DNA of 64,000 bases from Polyporus tsugae (Eukaryota > Basidiomycota > Agaricomycetes > Polyporales > Polyporaceae). The notes beneath the pieces are model-generated. The model did no database searches. It was not told where the DNA came from and saw only the letters and a list, made by a program, of their open reading frames with translations. Shown piece after piece: positions 54,711 through 64,000 of this stretch; within the stretch, counting starts at the first letter, position 1; the number at the start of each line of letters is the position of its first letter. The position numbers were made by a program, and so were the translations under genes. The DNA is taken from positions 1,433,501 through 1,497,500 of the forward strand of contig JAHRBS010000014.1 in the NCBI GenBank assembly GCA_024305745.1, written 5' to 3'.

Positions 54711-55301
54711 ATGGGATCAACCGAGGAGCCACTGGCAGCTGGCGGGCCCGCAACCGTTGCAGCCCAGCTTCCCACCACTCCCGAGCAATGGGAGCAAACT
54801 CTAGCCCATCTCCGCATGATGAACGGAGACCTTCAGAGGCGCAAGGTCGAGGCCGAGAAAGACCGCGATCTCTTCCGCGACCTCTACTCCAAAGCGTCCA
54901 TCCATGCATCCGAGGTTTCGAAGGAGAACAACGAGCTCACGGAGCGCGCCGCGCTGGCCGAGACGCAAGCGCGCGATGGTGTCGCGATGGTCAAGGCAAC
55001 ATACGAGGAGCGCATCCGGCTCCTCGAGCAGGAGATAGAGCGCTGGAAGGGGCAAGTGCAGGTCTTGACGGAGCGCGACATACGGATGGACGACGAGCTT
55101 CGGCGGCGGGCGGCGCTTGAGCCGGAGTTGCGCACGGAGAATGTGCGCTTGAGGGAGCAACTGGATAGCTTAGAAGAAGATTGCCGGCGTATGGAGGGTA
55201 CATTGGAGGGTTTGGCCAGACAGCAGATGGACGAGACGAGCAAGCTGGAGGAGACTGCAAAGAATCCGATCCAGTCGGCGATCAAGGTGGAACCGTCTTG
55301 A
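54711..55301 (+). CDS. Coiled-coil protein of unknown function
   Basis: The first ATG of the frame (54711) gives an intronless frame of 196 residues. After about 20 residues of loose sequence, TTPEQWEQTLAHLRMMNGDL begins an almost unbroken heptad pattern to near the end (EVSKENNELTERAALAETQA, ERIRLLEQEIERWKGQVQVL, ENVRLREQLDSLEEDCRRME). The C-terminus is AIKVEPS, where IKVEP resembles a SUMO acceptor site (psi-K-x-E). No catalytic domain, TM or signal peptide. A structural or scaffold role is possible, but no family was recognised. Confidence 0.65.
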   Translation: MGSTEEPLAAGGPATVAAQLPTTPEQWEQTLAHLRMMNGDLQRRKVEAEKDRDLFRDLYSKASIHASEVSKENNELTERAALAETQARDGVAMVKATYEERIRLLEQEIERWKGQVQVLTERDIRMDDELRRRAALEPELRTENVRLREQLDSLEEDCRRMEGTLEGLARQQMDETSKLEETAKNPIQSAIKVEPS

Positions 55302-55596
55302 ATGAACTACGTATTGTTTATTGTCTTGCAACTCCGCTCGACATATACCTCTGCAAATTGTTCGCTGTAGGTTGTGGAAGACGGGAAGACGAAGTGGCAT
55401 TATATGCCTTGGCAGATGTTCAGGACTCCGCTGAGAAGCGAGAGGCTATGGTCAACTGGGACCGGTTGAAGTAAGGGGGCGGTTGGGCAGACAAGAGGTA
55501 AGATGTTGGAAAGCGTCGAGTAGATGCTGGTAGTGCCAGCTGGTACTCCCGGCTACGGCAACAGCCAGGCCCACACACCCTCCGTACGTTGCCGGA

Positions 55597-56530
55597 CTAA
55601 CTGCAGTATCTAAAAAATGGGCGACTTGGAAGCTTCCACGGTGCCAAATGACACCGCGCCGAACAGCCACCTCTTATGTCGGGCCCTGGGTCCGACATGC
55701 CATCCGGCGTCCATTCGAATGCTGGGCCCAAAGCATCGATCACCATGTCCTGCTTCTTCTCGATGTGCGAGATTGCGCAATCGACGCATATGAGCCGCAT
55801 GGCCTAAAACGTCGAGTGGACGAAGGACACAGGGATTCCCGTTTCGTGAGAAAGCCAGCTTCCAAGAAATAGTTGGATAGCGCAGATGACATACCTGGAA
55901 ATTGGCAATAGCATCCTTCAACGTCCGCCGATGCTCAGAGAGGGCATCAGCATGCTAGTCCTTCGAAAGGAGATGACGGACGAAGCTCTCCCCACGCATA
56001 TCGGTCATTGCGCCTTCATTCTTTTCCTGCGCCAAGGTGGCACCGCGGTTAAATGTCGTCACGTACTACAGCCTCAGTCAACGCAGACTCACTCTTGCAG
56101 CGCTTGAAGGTTCCATATCGCTCAGTTCGTCCTCTTCCACTCCATCTGTCGCCTCGAGAAGCCCGGACATGAGCTCCGCTGCGATCTTCTCGCATTGTTT
56201 CCGGTTGTTCTTCATAGCCTAGAATACCCGCTACCGTCAGAGAAAGCGTTAGGAATCAGAATTGGGTGACGGAAACCCTCACATCCGCATGCGCCGCAAT
56301 ATTGCCTGCAGTGTTCAAGATAACTTGCATATACGACACCAACACACCCAATGTCGTCACCACCGCGAACGACACCTTGACCCGTAGACGATGGTGGACG
56401 CCCGAGGCATGCGGTGTCCGACTCTAGCCTTAGCCTTTGCGGCCAAAGCGGACAAACGGACGATCCCGGGCTTGACAGAGGAGGACAAAATGTTCGAGGA
56501 GGCGGTAGATGATCGGGGGCAATTGCGAAT
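55597..56530 (-). pseudogene. Fragment resembling the helical N-terminal region of basidiomycete STAND/NLR-type proteins
   Basis: Minus-strand pieces separated by intron-like gaps read TLGVLVSYMQVILNTAGNIA, KAMKNNRKQCEKIAAELMSG with an acidic stretch, RTLKDAIANFQ and AMRLICVDCAISHIEKKQD. The pattern (a hydrophobic first helix, then N-x-x-x-C-x-x-[IL]-A, then an R-T-L-x-D-A helix) resembles the all-helical region ahead of NACHT domains in fungal NLR-like genes. No NTP-binding P-loop or repeat domain follows, so at best this is a truncated relic. Resemblance is weak. Confidence 0.3.
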
Positions 56531-56832
56531 CTTTTGACGCTATACGCTACTTATGAATGTCTGTTCTAGGACGAAGGCTCGAGTACTCACTTTGCGCATT
56601 CCCAGACGTCCCGCCTGGGCTCATCGCAGACAACGTTTCTGCTGGCACATCTATGCAGGCATCCGAAAAGCCGAGACGGTCGCGAAACGAAAAACTGAGA
56701 TAAACTCGATAACACAATCGATACAGCAAGAGACGAGAGGAGTAGAAGTCGGACTTGCGATACACTGCCCTCTTCACGGCTCAGATACTCTACAAACCCG
56801 GACACGCACACATTCAGCTTCATCTTCCAAGC

Positions 56833-58229
56833 CTAGGCCCCGCCGCCGACACGCTTCTTCGCGAACTCGACAAAGTCGTCGATCGTCGACGGCCACGAAC
56901 CTGTGGAAAACGCGAACGCGAACGAGCCAGTCAGCATATCGTCGTCATGCACCTTCCACCCTCTATCAAAACAGGAGAAAGCCTCACCTTCCACATCGTA
57001 CTTCTCGAACCTCGCGTCGATCGTCCTGACAAACTCCAAGAACTATGTGCGCAAGCCGGGCCCCAAATCATATCAGACCGCTGCCCTTCGCGCATACATC
57101 CAAAGTCGAAGACTGAGACTCACCATCTGCCACACGTCCTTGCTCACGCCCTTCGTCCCGTTCTCCTCCAGGAACTCGAACCACCATGTCGTGTGCCGCT
57201 CGCCCCAGCCCTCCTCTGCCGTCGCGCCGTCCACCATGTGCTCGTCCCCGTCCTCGTCCGGCGAGGCCGGCGCCACGATGTGCGAAAGCGCGCCGCCCGC
57301 CAGCCCGTGCGGGATGAGCAGCGCCCAGAAGCCCTGCGCCATGTCTAGCGCTGCGGATCGTGCACGGCCGGGTCAGCGAGCAACGGTGGGGGAACTCAGC
57401 AGGGGGGAAGGGGTGGGGGGACACGCACCGAGGGAGCGCTGCCCAGACGGGCGCGAGAACTCGAACGTGTAGTTGTAGACCTGGCGGAAGTACTCCGTGT
57501 CCGTCGCGAGCTGCTGGCGGAGCGTCGCGAGCGTCGTCTTGAAGCCGTCAATCGTGTCCACCCTGCGCGCCCACCATGTGTTAGCCTTAGCCTCGTTGGA
57601 TAGCGGGACGGGAGGGAGGGGGGCAGCTGCGGACGACGGAGGGGAGCACTCACCCGAGCTGTTTCCAGCCGTCTGTCCAGCCCTTGCGCGACCACTCGCC
57701 CATCGAGGGCGACTTGAGCTCGTACGCGACGGCGAGGAGGACGACGTCTTCGGGGTTCACGGCGAGGTCCTCGCAGAGCTTGATCGTGCCATCGACGGTG
57801 ATGTCGTCCCCGTCGCTGTCTGCGGCACGCGATAGCAACACGGTGCGTAGACAGGCGCACGGGTCAAGTTCCACGATTAAAGCACGTATTGTTGAGACAC
57901 CGTCAACAGACCTCGAAAAACACGTACGGGCGCACCTTTGTACTTATCGAAGAGCGAGTTAAGCCTGCTCGTCGATGCGGCGGGCTTGCCCGCTTGAGGG
58001 TCATTGTAGTACGCGTCCACGGCCTGGTCCAGTCGTCTGTACTTTGTGAGGTATCTGCGCGCATCCTTGCTCCTGCAGAAGTCGTATCGCAGCCAGACGG
58101 CGACAAACGCGTTTGACCGAAGGATCAGAACGAGGAGAGCGGTGTCAGAGGCGGCGGAAATCTGGACAGGAATAAGGTTACTCACGACGCGCCTGTGACC
58201 GAGGTGAACTGCAGAACCAAAGCGTCCAT
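56833..58229 (-). CDS. DCN1: DCN1-like cullin neddylation E3 co-factor
   Basis: The start at 58229 gives MDALVLQFTSVTGAS, a UBA-like opening, followed after an intron by KDARRYLTKYRRLDQAVDAY. Then comes the potentiating-neddylation domain: GDDITVDGTIKLCEDLAVNP, VVLLAVAYELKSPSMGEWSR, GFKTTLATLRQQLATDTEYF, YNYTFEFSRPSGQRSLG, LDMAQGFWALLIPHG, then WWFEFLEENGTKGVSKDVW, FLEFVRTIDARFEKYDVEGE and WPSTIDDFVEFAKKRVGGG. The D-A-D/W-P-x-x-I-D-D-F-V-E ending is the DCN1 signature. An acidic insert (PASPDEDGDEHM) in the domain is an unusual addition relative to yeast. Known role: with Rbx1, promotes Nedd8 transfer from Ubc12 to cullins, activating cullin-RING ubiquitin ligases. Seven or so exons. Confidence 0.92.
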
Positions 58230-59029
58230 CTCCTTGCTCTCCTTTGCTCTCGCTCTCGCAGCCTAGAGCCGTGGGCGACAGCGGGCAGAGTGTGGTTACG
58301 GTATCCGGTGGGGAAGACCAGGAGACGGGGTGGATTGCGGCATGGGAGATAACATCAACGCCGATCGGGAACAGGACGCGATCGGGAACGTGAGAGGCGA
58401 GTTGGGTTTGGGAAGCATATATGCATGTTAGATTGGACGGACGAGTCCCGGGCCGTGTACTTTGTACACGGAGGGCGGAGGTAAGGAGCTCGTACTGACC
58501 ATGCTGCGATTAGGGTTAGACGGATCCGGGTGGTCGCCGGAGGACGGCCGCGGAGGAGGGCTAGGACAGGGCCGAGAACGAAGGGAAAGGAGAGCAGCGG
58601 AAGAGGAGTACTAAGTAGTGAGAGGAGTGTGCTCACAGCGATCGCTGAGCTGCTCCGTTTCCGATATCGCGATGAGTCCGGCACGGACTTTGCCGAGACG
58701 TGCGTCGCCCGACGCGTTTGTGGCGCGAAATTGTCGCTGACGCTGACGCGGACCACCGGGTGACCGAAACGACAACCATATTCTTAGGTGCTAGTCTTGG
58801 CTCAGGTTCCGCTCGATGGAGGATTGAGACATCTGCTGCGGTGTCTGCCCGCATCCCTATCCTACCGGACAACTGTAGGCGTCATGCTGTTGACAGTGTT
58901 GTTGCGCGCGCCGGTGTGTCCCTTTAAATTTCAAGTTCCTGTCCGACCTTCAAGTTGGCTGGTTCTACAACTATATCGTAAGTCATGAAACTTCCTAAAA
59001 TGCTGAAGACGTTTCACTCATCGATCATC
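58230..59029. other. Intergenic, DCN1 promoter side
   Basis: No gene seen. It contains the telobox-like TTAGGGTTAG at 58510-58519, about 285 bp upstream of the DCN1 start, at almost the same spacing as the LHS1 telobox. Confidence 0.4.
58510..58519. promoter_or_regulatory. Telobox-like TTAGGGTTAG
   Basis: About one and two-thirds telomeric units upstream of DCN1, in the orientation that gives CTAACCCTAA on the gene's coding strand. Confidence 0.3.
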
Positions 59030-60330
59030 GCTGCGAGGCGGTATGAAGGCCCGACACAGTGGGATCGCTTCTTGTAGTACGCGAGACATGTCCGCGTGCT
59101 GGGACTTGAACCTTTTCCTCTCGATAACCACTGGATCATCCACACTCGACTCCTCCACCTAGCCGTGACTCGAAACAACGGCCAGACACCGTTTCCTTTC
59201 CTCCAATATCTTGACTGGTCACTAAACTACCCTCCGGTGCCGCGAGACCCTCCTCTTCACCCTCTTCTCACTCACATTGCGCTATGTGGAGTTCGACTAC
59301 ACAATGGCCCAGCTAACGCCTGGGGTAGACCTTGGGCCCATGATCTCTCACCTTCGAGAGTCATCACTATATTTGCGGAAATTGAAACTCGTCGTCGGGA
59401 GGCCAATTCTGGGCGGCTTGGCGTCCCTCGTTCACCTTCGCCTCCTTCAGATCCCTGAGGGGAGTATCCCCACGTCCATCTTCCTCTCCCTGGCCAATTT
59501 TCCAGCCCTCACCACTCTGGATGTAGAATTGTTCTCAGATGACAACTCTCTGGCTCCCTGCGGACTCCGGTTCTCTCCCGCCGTCTTCAAAGCGCTCGGG
59601 TGCTGGCTCTCATCCGCACCCTGCTGCTTTGGAGCGGAGTCTTCAGTACTTCAGTCTCCAGTTCGGCTCGGAAGTCTGCGGCTCTGCCTCGCGGCAGTGC
59701 ACAAACGTCCTCGAAGCCTTCACGTGAGCGGTCTCTCCCCCAGCGTTCACGTTCTTCAATCTGGGACTCGCGATCGACTGCGAGGACGCGATCACGATCC
59801 CCTTCGCCAACCAGGTCGACCCCCTCCTGTGCTACTGCCCGAACAACGATCGCTTCGCCTCTCGTCGACGGGCGCACTCGAGCTCCTCGCCACGGACTAT
59901 GACATTGCCACTACCGTCCGGACGCGGGCACACCTCGAGCGCTTCACTATCACATCAAAGGCGACCTCGTTTCGCTGACGCTGACCCCCGCCTCCTCGAC
60001 TCCTTCCGCTGCGCCTGTCCGCGCCTTCGCCGTCTCGGGCTCCCGTAGCTCGACCTCCACGCGGACGTCCGACGGCTCGCTCTGCCTGCAGACGGCTTCC
60101 CCCACACGGACTGAAGTGCCTGGAGATCCGGACACGAAGCGAGGCCAACTTGGAGCGCAAGGGCGACGAGGACAACGAGGACGACCGGCGGACGACCGAT
60201 TTGACGGACGCAGGAGCGGCCGCGTGGGCGCGCTATGTCCTGGCGCTGTTCCGCGCCTGGACCCGCCTCTGGCGGACGAGTCGGGGTGGAACAAGGTCGT
60301 TCAGCAGATCAAAGGTATCCTAAGCTTGGC
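59030..60330 (+). pseudogene. Decayed F-box/LRR-type paralogue
   Basis: The sequence runs parallel to the intact gene downstream. YEGPTQWDRFL is followed by TAG at 59075-59077 and then YARHVRVLGLEPFPL in the same frame, corresponding to WERFLWHATHVRGIG in the good gene. Later pieces are PFPFLQYLDWSLNYPPVP, LRYVEFDYTMAQL, HLRESSLYLRKLKLVVGRP, LASLVHLRLLQIPEGSIP and NFPALTTLDVELFSDD; the frame then breaks near 59600. Another frame resumes with TDLTDAGAAAWARYVLALF, matching LSDEGAEAMARYLLVLF of the intact copy. No F-box start region was found upstream. At least one stop and two frame changes make a functional product unlikely. Confidence 0.7.
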
Positions 60331-60775
60331 CCGATGGTTCAGAGGTGGTGGTCCTGGAGAGCTGCCGCCAGTGAAGCAAGGATACGTCGAAAGTATGCGT
60401 CCTGTCAAACGGATTACAGTACGTACACAATTTAGTCCCGAGCTGGCGCTCTTGAAGTATGACCCGGACGAGGGGTCTTACGTACGGGATGTACAGTGTT
60501 GAAATAGCATTGACCGGCCATTTAGATGGCAGTCCGACTCGCCCTCGTTAGACCCGGCGGAAAGTGCTGCCATGGTTCGGGATCAAGTTGGTCGAGGATG
60601 TCGATTGGAACCGGGCCGGTATCCGGACCGACTCGCTGGCATGGCAACTAGCGTCGACTGTGACTGAAGTTCAACCTAGGTTCTCCCGAGTCTCACTCGA
60701 ACTCCTATAATCCCCAAGAGTCACTCAGTTCTCGTTGAAAGGTTATACTACTCAGTTTCAAGCCTCCTAGCTGTC
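60331..60775. promoter_or_regulatory. Upstream region of the F-box gene
   Basis: No gene seen; no clear TATA box close to ATG 60776. Confidence 0.3.
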
Positions 60776-62486
60776 ATGGGGGACCTTCATCCACTCGCCT
60801 CCGCTCAAGTTCTTACCAACCCCGATCTCCTTCACGACATCTTCACGAAGGATGGCAACCGAGACAGCTATTTGGCACAATATGCGATCGTCTGTCGTAC
60901 ATTCCATGAGCCTGTGATCCGGGTCCTGTGGAGAAATTTGGACGCACTACTTCCGCTGTGGCACCTTTTGGCACCACCAGACGCCCCGTTTCCCTTTCGC
61001 TACTATCACAATCGTGGGCTTGACGACCATAGTGTTGTTTTGGCCTATCTTCAGAAAGTAAGCGTGTTCATTTCCGAAATATTCAGTCTCGCTCACGAGA
61101 TCGCAGGTCAGCTCGGCACAGTTACACCTAAATCCGATACGATGGGAGCGTTTTCTATGGCATGCCACCCATGTCCGTGGAATAGGTCATCTCTCGCATG
61201 GCTTGGAAGCAATAAACGATGCAGCTCGTCTTCTTGCGCAGACTGTTGTCATGCAGAATGGAGGAATCACTGTCCTCCCACTGCTGCGCACTATAGAGTG
61301 GCGGGCGAGTGCCCCGGTCTTCGGCCCAGATTGCGCCCTCATCCCCTTCTTTACTTCCACTCTTCGCCGCGCGACATTCGACTTGTCACGGCCTGACGAG
61401 GCAGAAATCATTCTACTACTTCGCCGACTGCGCGAGTCCTCCCCGTTCTTGGAGAAGATCTCCATCGACACAGGATCCCAGCCCGACACCAGTCCATCGA
61501 TCATCCGGGAGCTGCTCAGCTTTGCGAGGCTCGATCAGATTCAGGTTTCGCAGACGGGACCTGAAGGCTTCCAGGCTCTCGCAACGAAGTCGAATCTGAC
61601 ATACCTCAAGGTCTGCGAGGTCACTGGCCCGTGGGTCGGATCCGGTCGTGCGATTTCTGTCCGCGACCTCCGCGACCTGTCCGTAAGGGGAGATGCATCC
61701 GCTCTCTCTGGCCTTTTCAACGTCGTCCGCTTCCAAGCACTGAAAAGTGCCAAGATCGGTCTAAAATCTTTCTCAGAGGGACAGGTCGCTCTGGCTGACA
61801 TCATGGTATCCCTGGCTCATTTCTACAAAGCGGTATCCACGAGCGGCCTCCAGACCTTCGAGTTGACGGTCTGCTCCCCGACGCTTCGATCGCCTGGCAA
61901 CGAGCCCGCGCTCCGTGACCTGCTCGCTCCCCTCCTTCCCATCCACGACTTGCGCCTTTTCCGCCTCGTAGCCATGGACTCGATCGCAAGCATCGACGAC
62001 GCGGACATCGAGGCTCTTGCAAGCGCATGGCCGAAGGTTGAGCGCCTTTTCGTCCACGAGGGAATCAACCCCGACTCCACCGTGTCCATCGGTGCCTTCC
62101 ACCATCTCTACCGACACTGCACGCACCTCAAAGAGTTGCATATCTCCGGCCTCAGGTTTCCCATCATCGGGGTGCACGAGATTCCCGCACCTCTCGATCG
62201 CTCACTGTCCCACCCGCTCCAGCACTTGTCCATGCGAGGTCAATACGTCCTGAAGACGAGTATCCAGTTGCTGGGACCCGACCTCTCGGACGAGGGCGCC
62301 GAGGCGATGGCGCGGTACCTCCTTGTCCTGTTCCCGCGCTTGGACATCCAGAGGCTCAAGCGACAGCTGGACGATTCAAGTCCCGAACGGAGGGGAGTCC
62401 TCCCCGAGGTCTTGCACTTCGATGACCGGTGGAGGAGGATCATTGGGCACATATACGCCATCGGTACCGCACGCGATGGGCCCTAG
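60776..62486 (+). CDS. F-box/LRR-type protein of the large basidiomycete family
   Basis: The ATG at 60776 opens HPLASAQVLTNPDLLHDIF, then QYAIVCRTFHEPVIRVLWRN, the shortened F-box (N-P-D-L-L-x-x-I-F, C-R-x-F-x-x-P-x-x-x-x-L-W) used by this family. One intron (about 61059-61124) joins LQK to LHLNPIRWERFLWHATHVR. The remaining 430 residues are leucine-rich with no charged catalytic motif: LLRRLRESSPFLEKISIDTG, SNLTYLKVCEVTG, LRDLSVRGDASALSGLF, LKELHISGLRFPI and the ending LPEVLHFDDRWRRIIGHIYA. Known role by family: substrate receptor for SCF ubiquitin ligases; many members are of unknown target. A decayed paralogue lies directly upstream. Confidence 0.83.
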
Positions 62487-62710
62487 CTACTGCCGCCTCT
62501 GGAGCTTTCTTAGCGACAATGCATGTCTGTTGGACGATCATTACTACAGAGCTCAGTGGAATGGTCCGTCGTCCGAGTGCTCGCGCATTCATCTGCCCAT
62601 CGAATCGCCACATCGTCGAGTGTCATGCCTTCCGGTCTGACTCATGGTTGCAGATTCCATTGATGTGTACTCTCGGTGGTAATGTTTTTAACCGTGACAC
62701 TCAGTTGTCG

Positions 62711-63000
62711 GTCGGACCCAGCTCTGAGACCGCTGGATGGGAGAGATAATCTGGAGATAATCACCACCGAGTGGTACTTCGGTGTGTCATGGCATCTTTC
62801 TATGATGATGCGGGGCACCTAGTACCCCGCTGTGACGCAGTCGTGTTTGATCATGATGGGACGATGATCATGCTCGCCATGCTCACCCTGAACATCTTCC
62901 ACCCTGGCCTGCTCCTCGGAAAGGCACAATGTGGCTCTCGAGGGAGAGCGAAGCGGAGATCAAGGCGAAGGAATTCGACACAGAATCCGTTTGACATGCG
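62711..63000 (+). pseudogene. Third, truncated RTA1-family copy (3' end only)
   Basis: It matches only the last two exons of RTA1. It begins near the acceptor of the ELSNGW exon, has an 11-bp direct duplication (TGGAGATAATC) at about 62750-62760, an in-frame 6-bp CATGAT insertion after VFD at about 62851, and a frame change before the end (QAQTWL becomes KAQCGS). No upstream exons are present; the preceding sequence is the F-box 3' region. It is therefore a fragment carried by segmental duplication. Confidence 0.8.
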
Positions 63001-64000
63001 GACGGTTTGCTTCCTCGCCACCCCACATTCGACACGGACACTAACATCAACCCTTATTAATGTATTACATTTCCCACTATCGCCGCCGCTACTGTAGTTA
63101 ATTCGCGCCCTTCCCCAAGTTTATTTTCTCTCACTCACGGACTATACGGCCACCTTACCCATCTGGACTTTAAAATAGATAGAGTATCGTCGTTCTTGTT
63201 GCACGCCGTAGCATCACGCGATCGCGAGTTATCCTCAATAATAAATCATTGTATTTTTAGGAGCATAGAGCAGGTGCAACAGCGAGGTCTCTGCCCATTG
63301 AAGAGAGGAGCGCGGGGGTATAACCTGTCTCCTTTGAGCGTCGTAGATGACATACGTCCGCCCTGCCCCCGGAGGGGCGAGGATGTTTAGCTTTATACAC
63401 AGGAATGCCTGCTCCCGGTTGCCCCGGACAGTAGCGGCCAAAATTTCCCCTGGGGACGTGGCATCATGCGGCCAGACGTGTCCCTTCGAACGCCCGAGAC
63501 CTCGACTGCGCGTGCCTGCTCCGTACGGAGACCGAACAATGATTCAATGAACCACAACGACAACGACCGCCAAATAGTACGCAACAACACCGACACGGAC
63601 AACGAACTTGAACACGAAGGGAGGAACGCGGGGACAACGAACGCGAAAACAGACAGAAGGAAAAACATGAACACGAACTAAGAAACGAGGAAAGCGCGGC
63701 GGTGGTCTTGAGGAGAAGTCGGAGAAAGCCTTGCGACCGATTGGGTCAGCCACATTGGTGGCGTCGAGCTGCCTGAGAGGTCGCCGAGATGTCGAGCGTC
63801 GCCACAGCAGAAGGAAGACAAAGAAGCAAGCAAGAGCCAGACGACAGCAGCAGTTAGCCGAGCGGAGAACCAGGGCCCGGGGTGGCGAAGACTCAAGCGG
63901 CGACCAGGGCCCCCAAAACGAACCAGAACCTTCTGTGGATGGTTGCGTTGAGTAGGGACACGGTTGTTAGAGAGTGAGCGCTCACGATGACTTGCGACGG
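63001..64000 (-). other. Unassigned TATA-bearing unit, copy C (runs off window)
   Basis: Nearly identical to 36557-37560 at an offset of about 26,443 bp, in the same orientation. The shared frame SARLTAAVVWLLLASL is kept but stops early in FLVS because of a substitution near 63678. The TATA end lies beyond the window. Confidence 0.7.

Overview
The window looks like nuclear DNA of a filamentous basidiomycete (Agaricomycetes, plausibly a wood-decay polypore). Genes are broken by many 45-70 nt GT-AG introns with very short exons, coding DNA is GC-rich, and the families present (basidiomycete F-box/LRR proteins, RTA1-type membrane proteins, glutamic peptidase G1, Ish1, small GH18 enzymes, fungal-type GNAT) fit that group. 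No prokaryotic, plasmid or CRISPR features were seen. Species-level assignment is inference.

Left flank (1-9.2 kb): the 5' part of an ER Hsp70 (LHS1/GRP170 type, minus), an MFSD1-like MFS transporter (minus), a 2.3 kb gene-poor interval with two identical GATA-type sites, and an APC-superfamily amino acid/GABA/choline-type permease (plus).

Core (9.2-37.9 kb): a very large, nested, imperfect inverted repeat. The outer arms (about 9.2-12.56 kb and 34.47-37.83 kb) each carry an RTA1-family gene plus an unassigned TATA-bearing unit. The left RTA1 copy reads through; the right copy has a nonsense codon and a destroyed splice donor. The inner arms (about 16.4-21.05 kb and 23.9-28.45 kb) carry no recognisable protein but contain TATA boxes, intron-like signals and a stretch of about 1.1 kb that is nearly identical between arms while its flanks have diverged. 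The single-copy DNA between the arms differs on the two sides: an alpha/beta hydrolase and a secreted G1 peptidase on the left, three small four-helix membrane protein genes on the right. A fourth member of that membrane family sits at the symmetry centre (22.07-22.89 kb). A perfect 76-nt AT-cored palindrome lies just outside the right outer arm.

Right flank (38-62.5 kb): mostly ordinary housekeeping and secretory genes: a PPR protein; two inverted GH18 paralogues enclosing a secreted Ish1-repeat protein; UBP6 (proteasomal deubiquitinase) divergent from a BAP31/YET3 ER protein; an intron-containing tRNA-Trp; a damaged GNAT gene; a coiled-coil protein; DCN1 (cullin neddylation); and an F-box/LRR gene next to its decayed paralogue. 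UBP6, DCN1 and the F-box protein all belong to the ubiquitin/cullin-RING world, but they are not an operon and the proximity may be chance.

Right edge (62.7-64 kb): a third, truncated copy of the RTA1 3' end plus the unassigned unit, in the same orientation as the right outer arm about 26.4 kb away. It runs off the window. The main novelty is the nested palindrome with patchy arm identity and its tetraspan gene family. A haplotype mis-join in the assembly must be excluded first.
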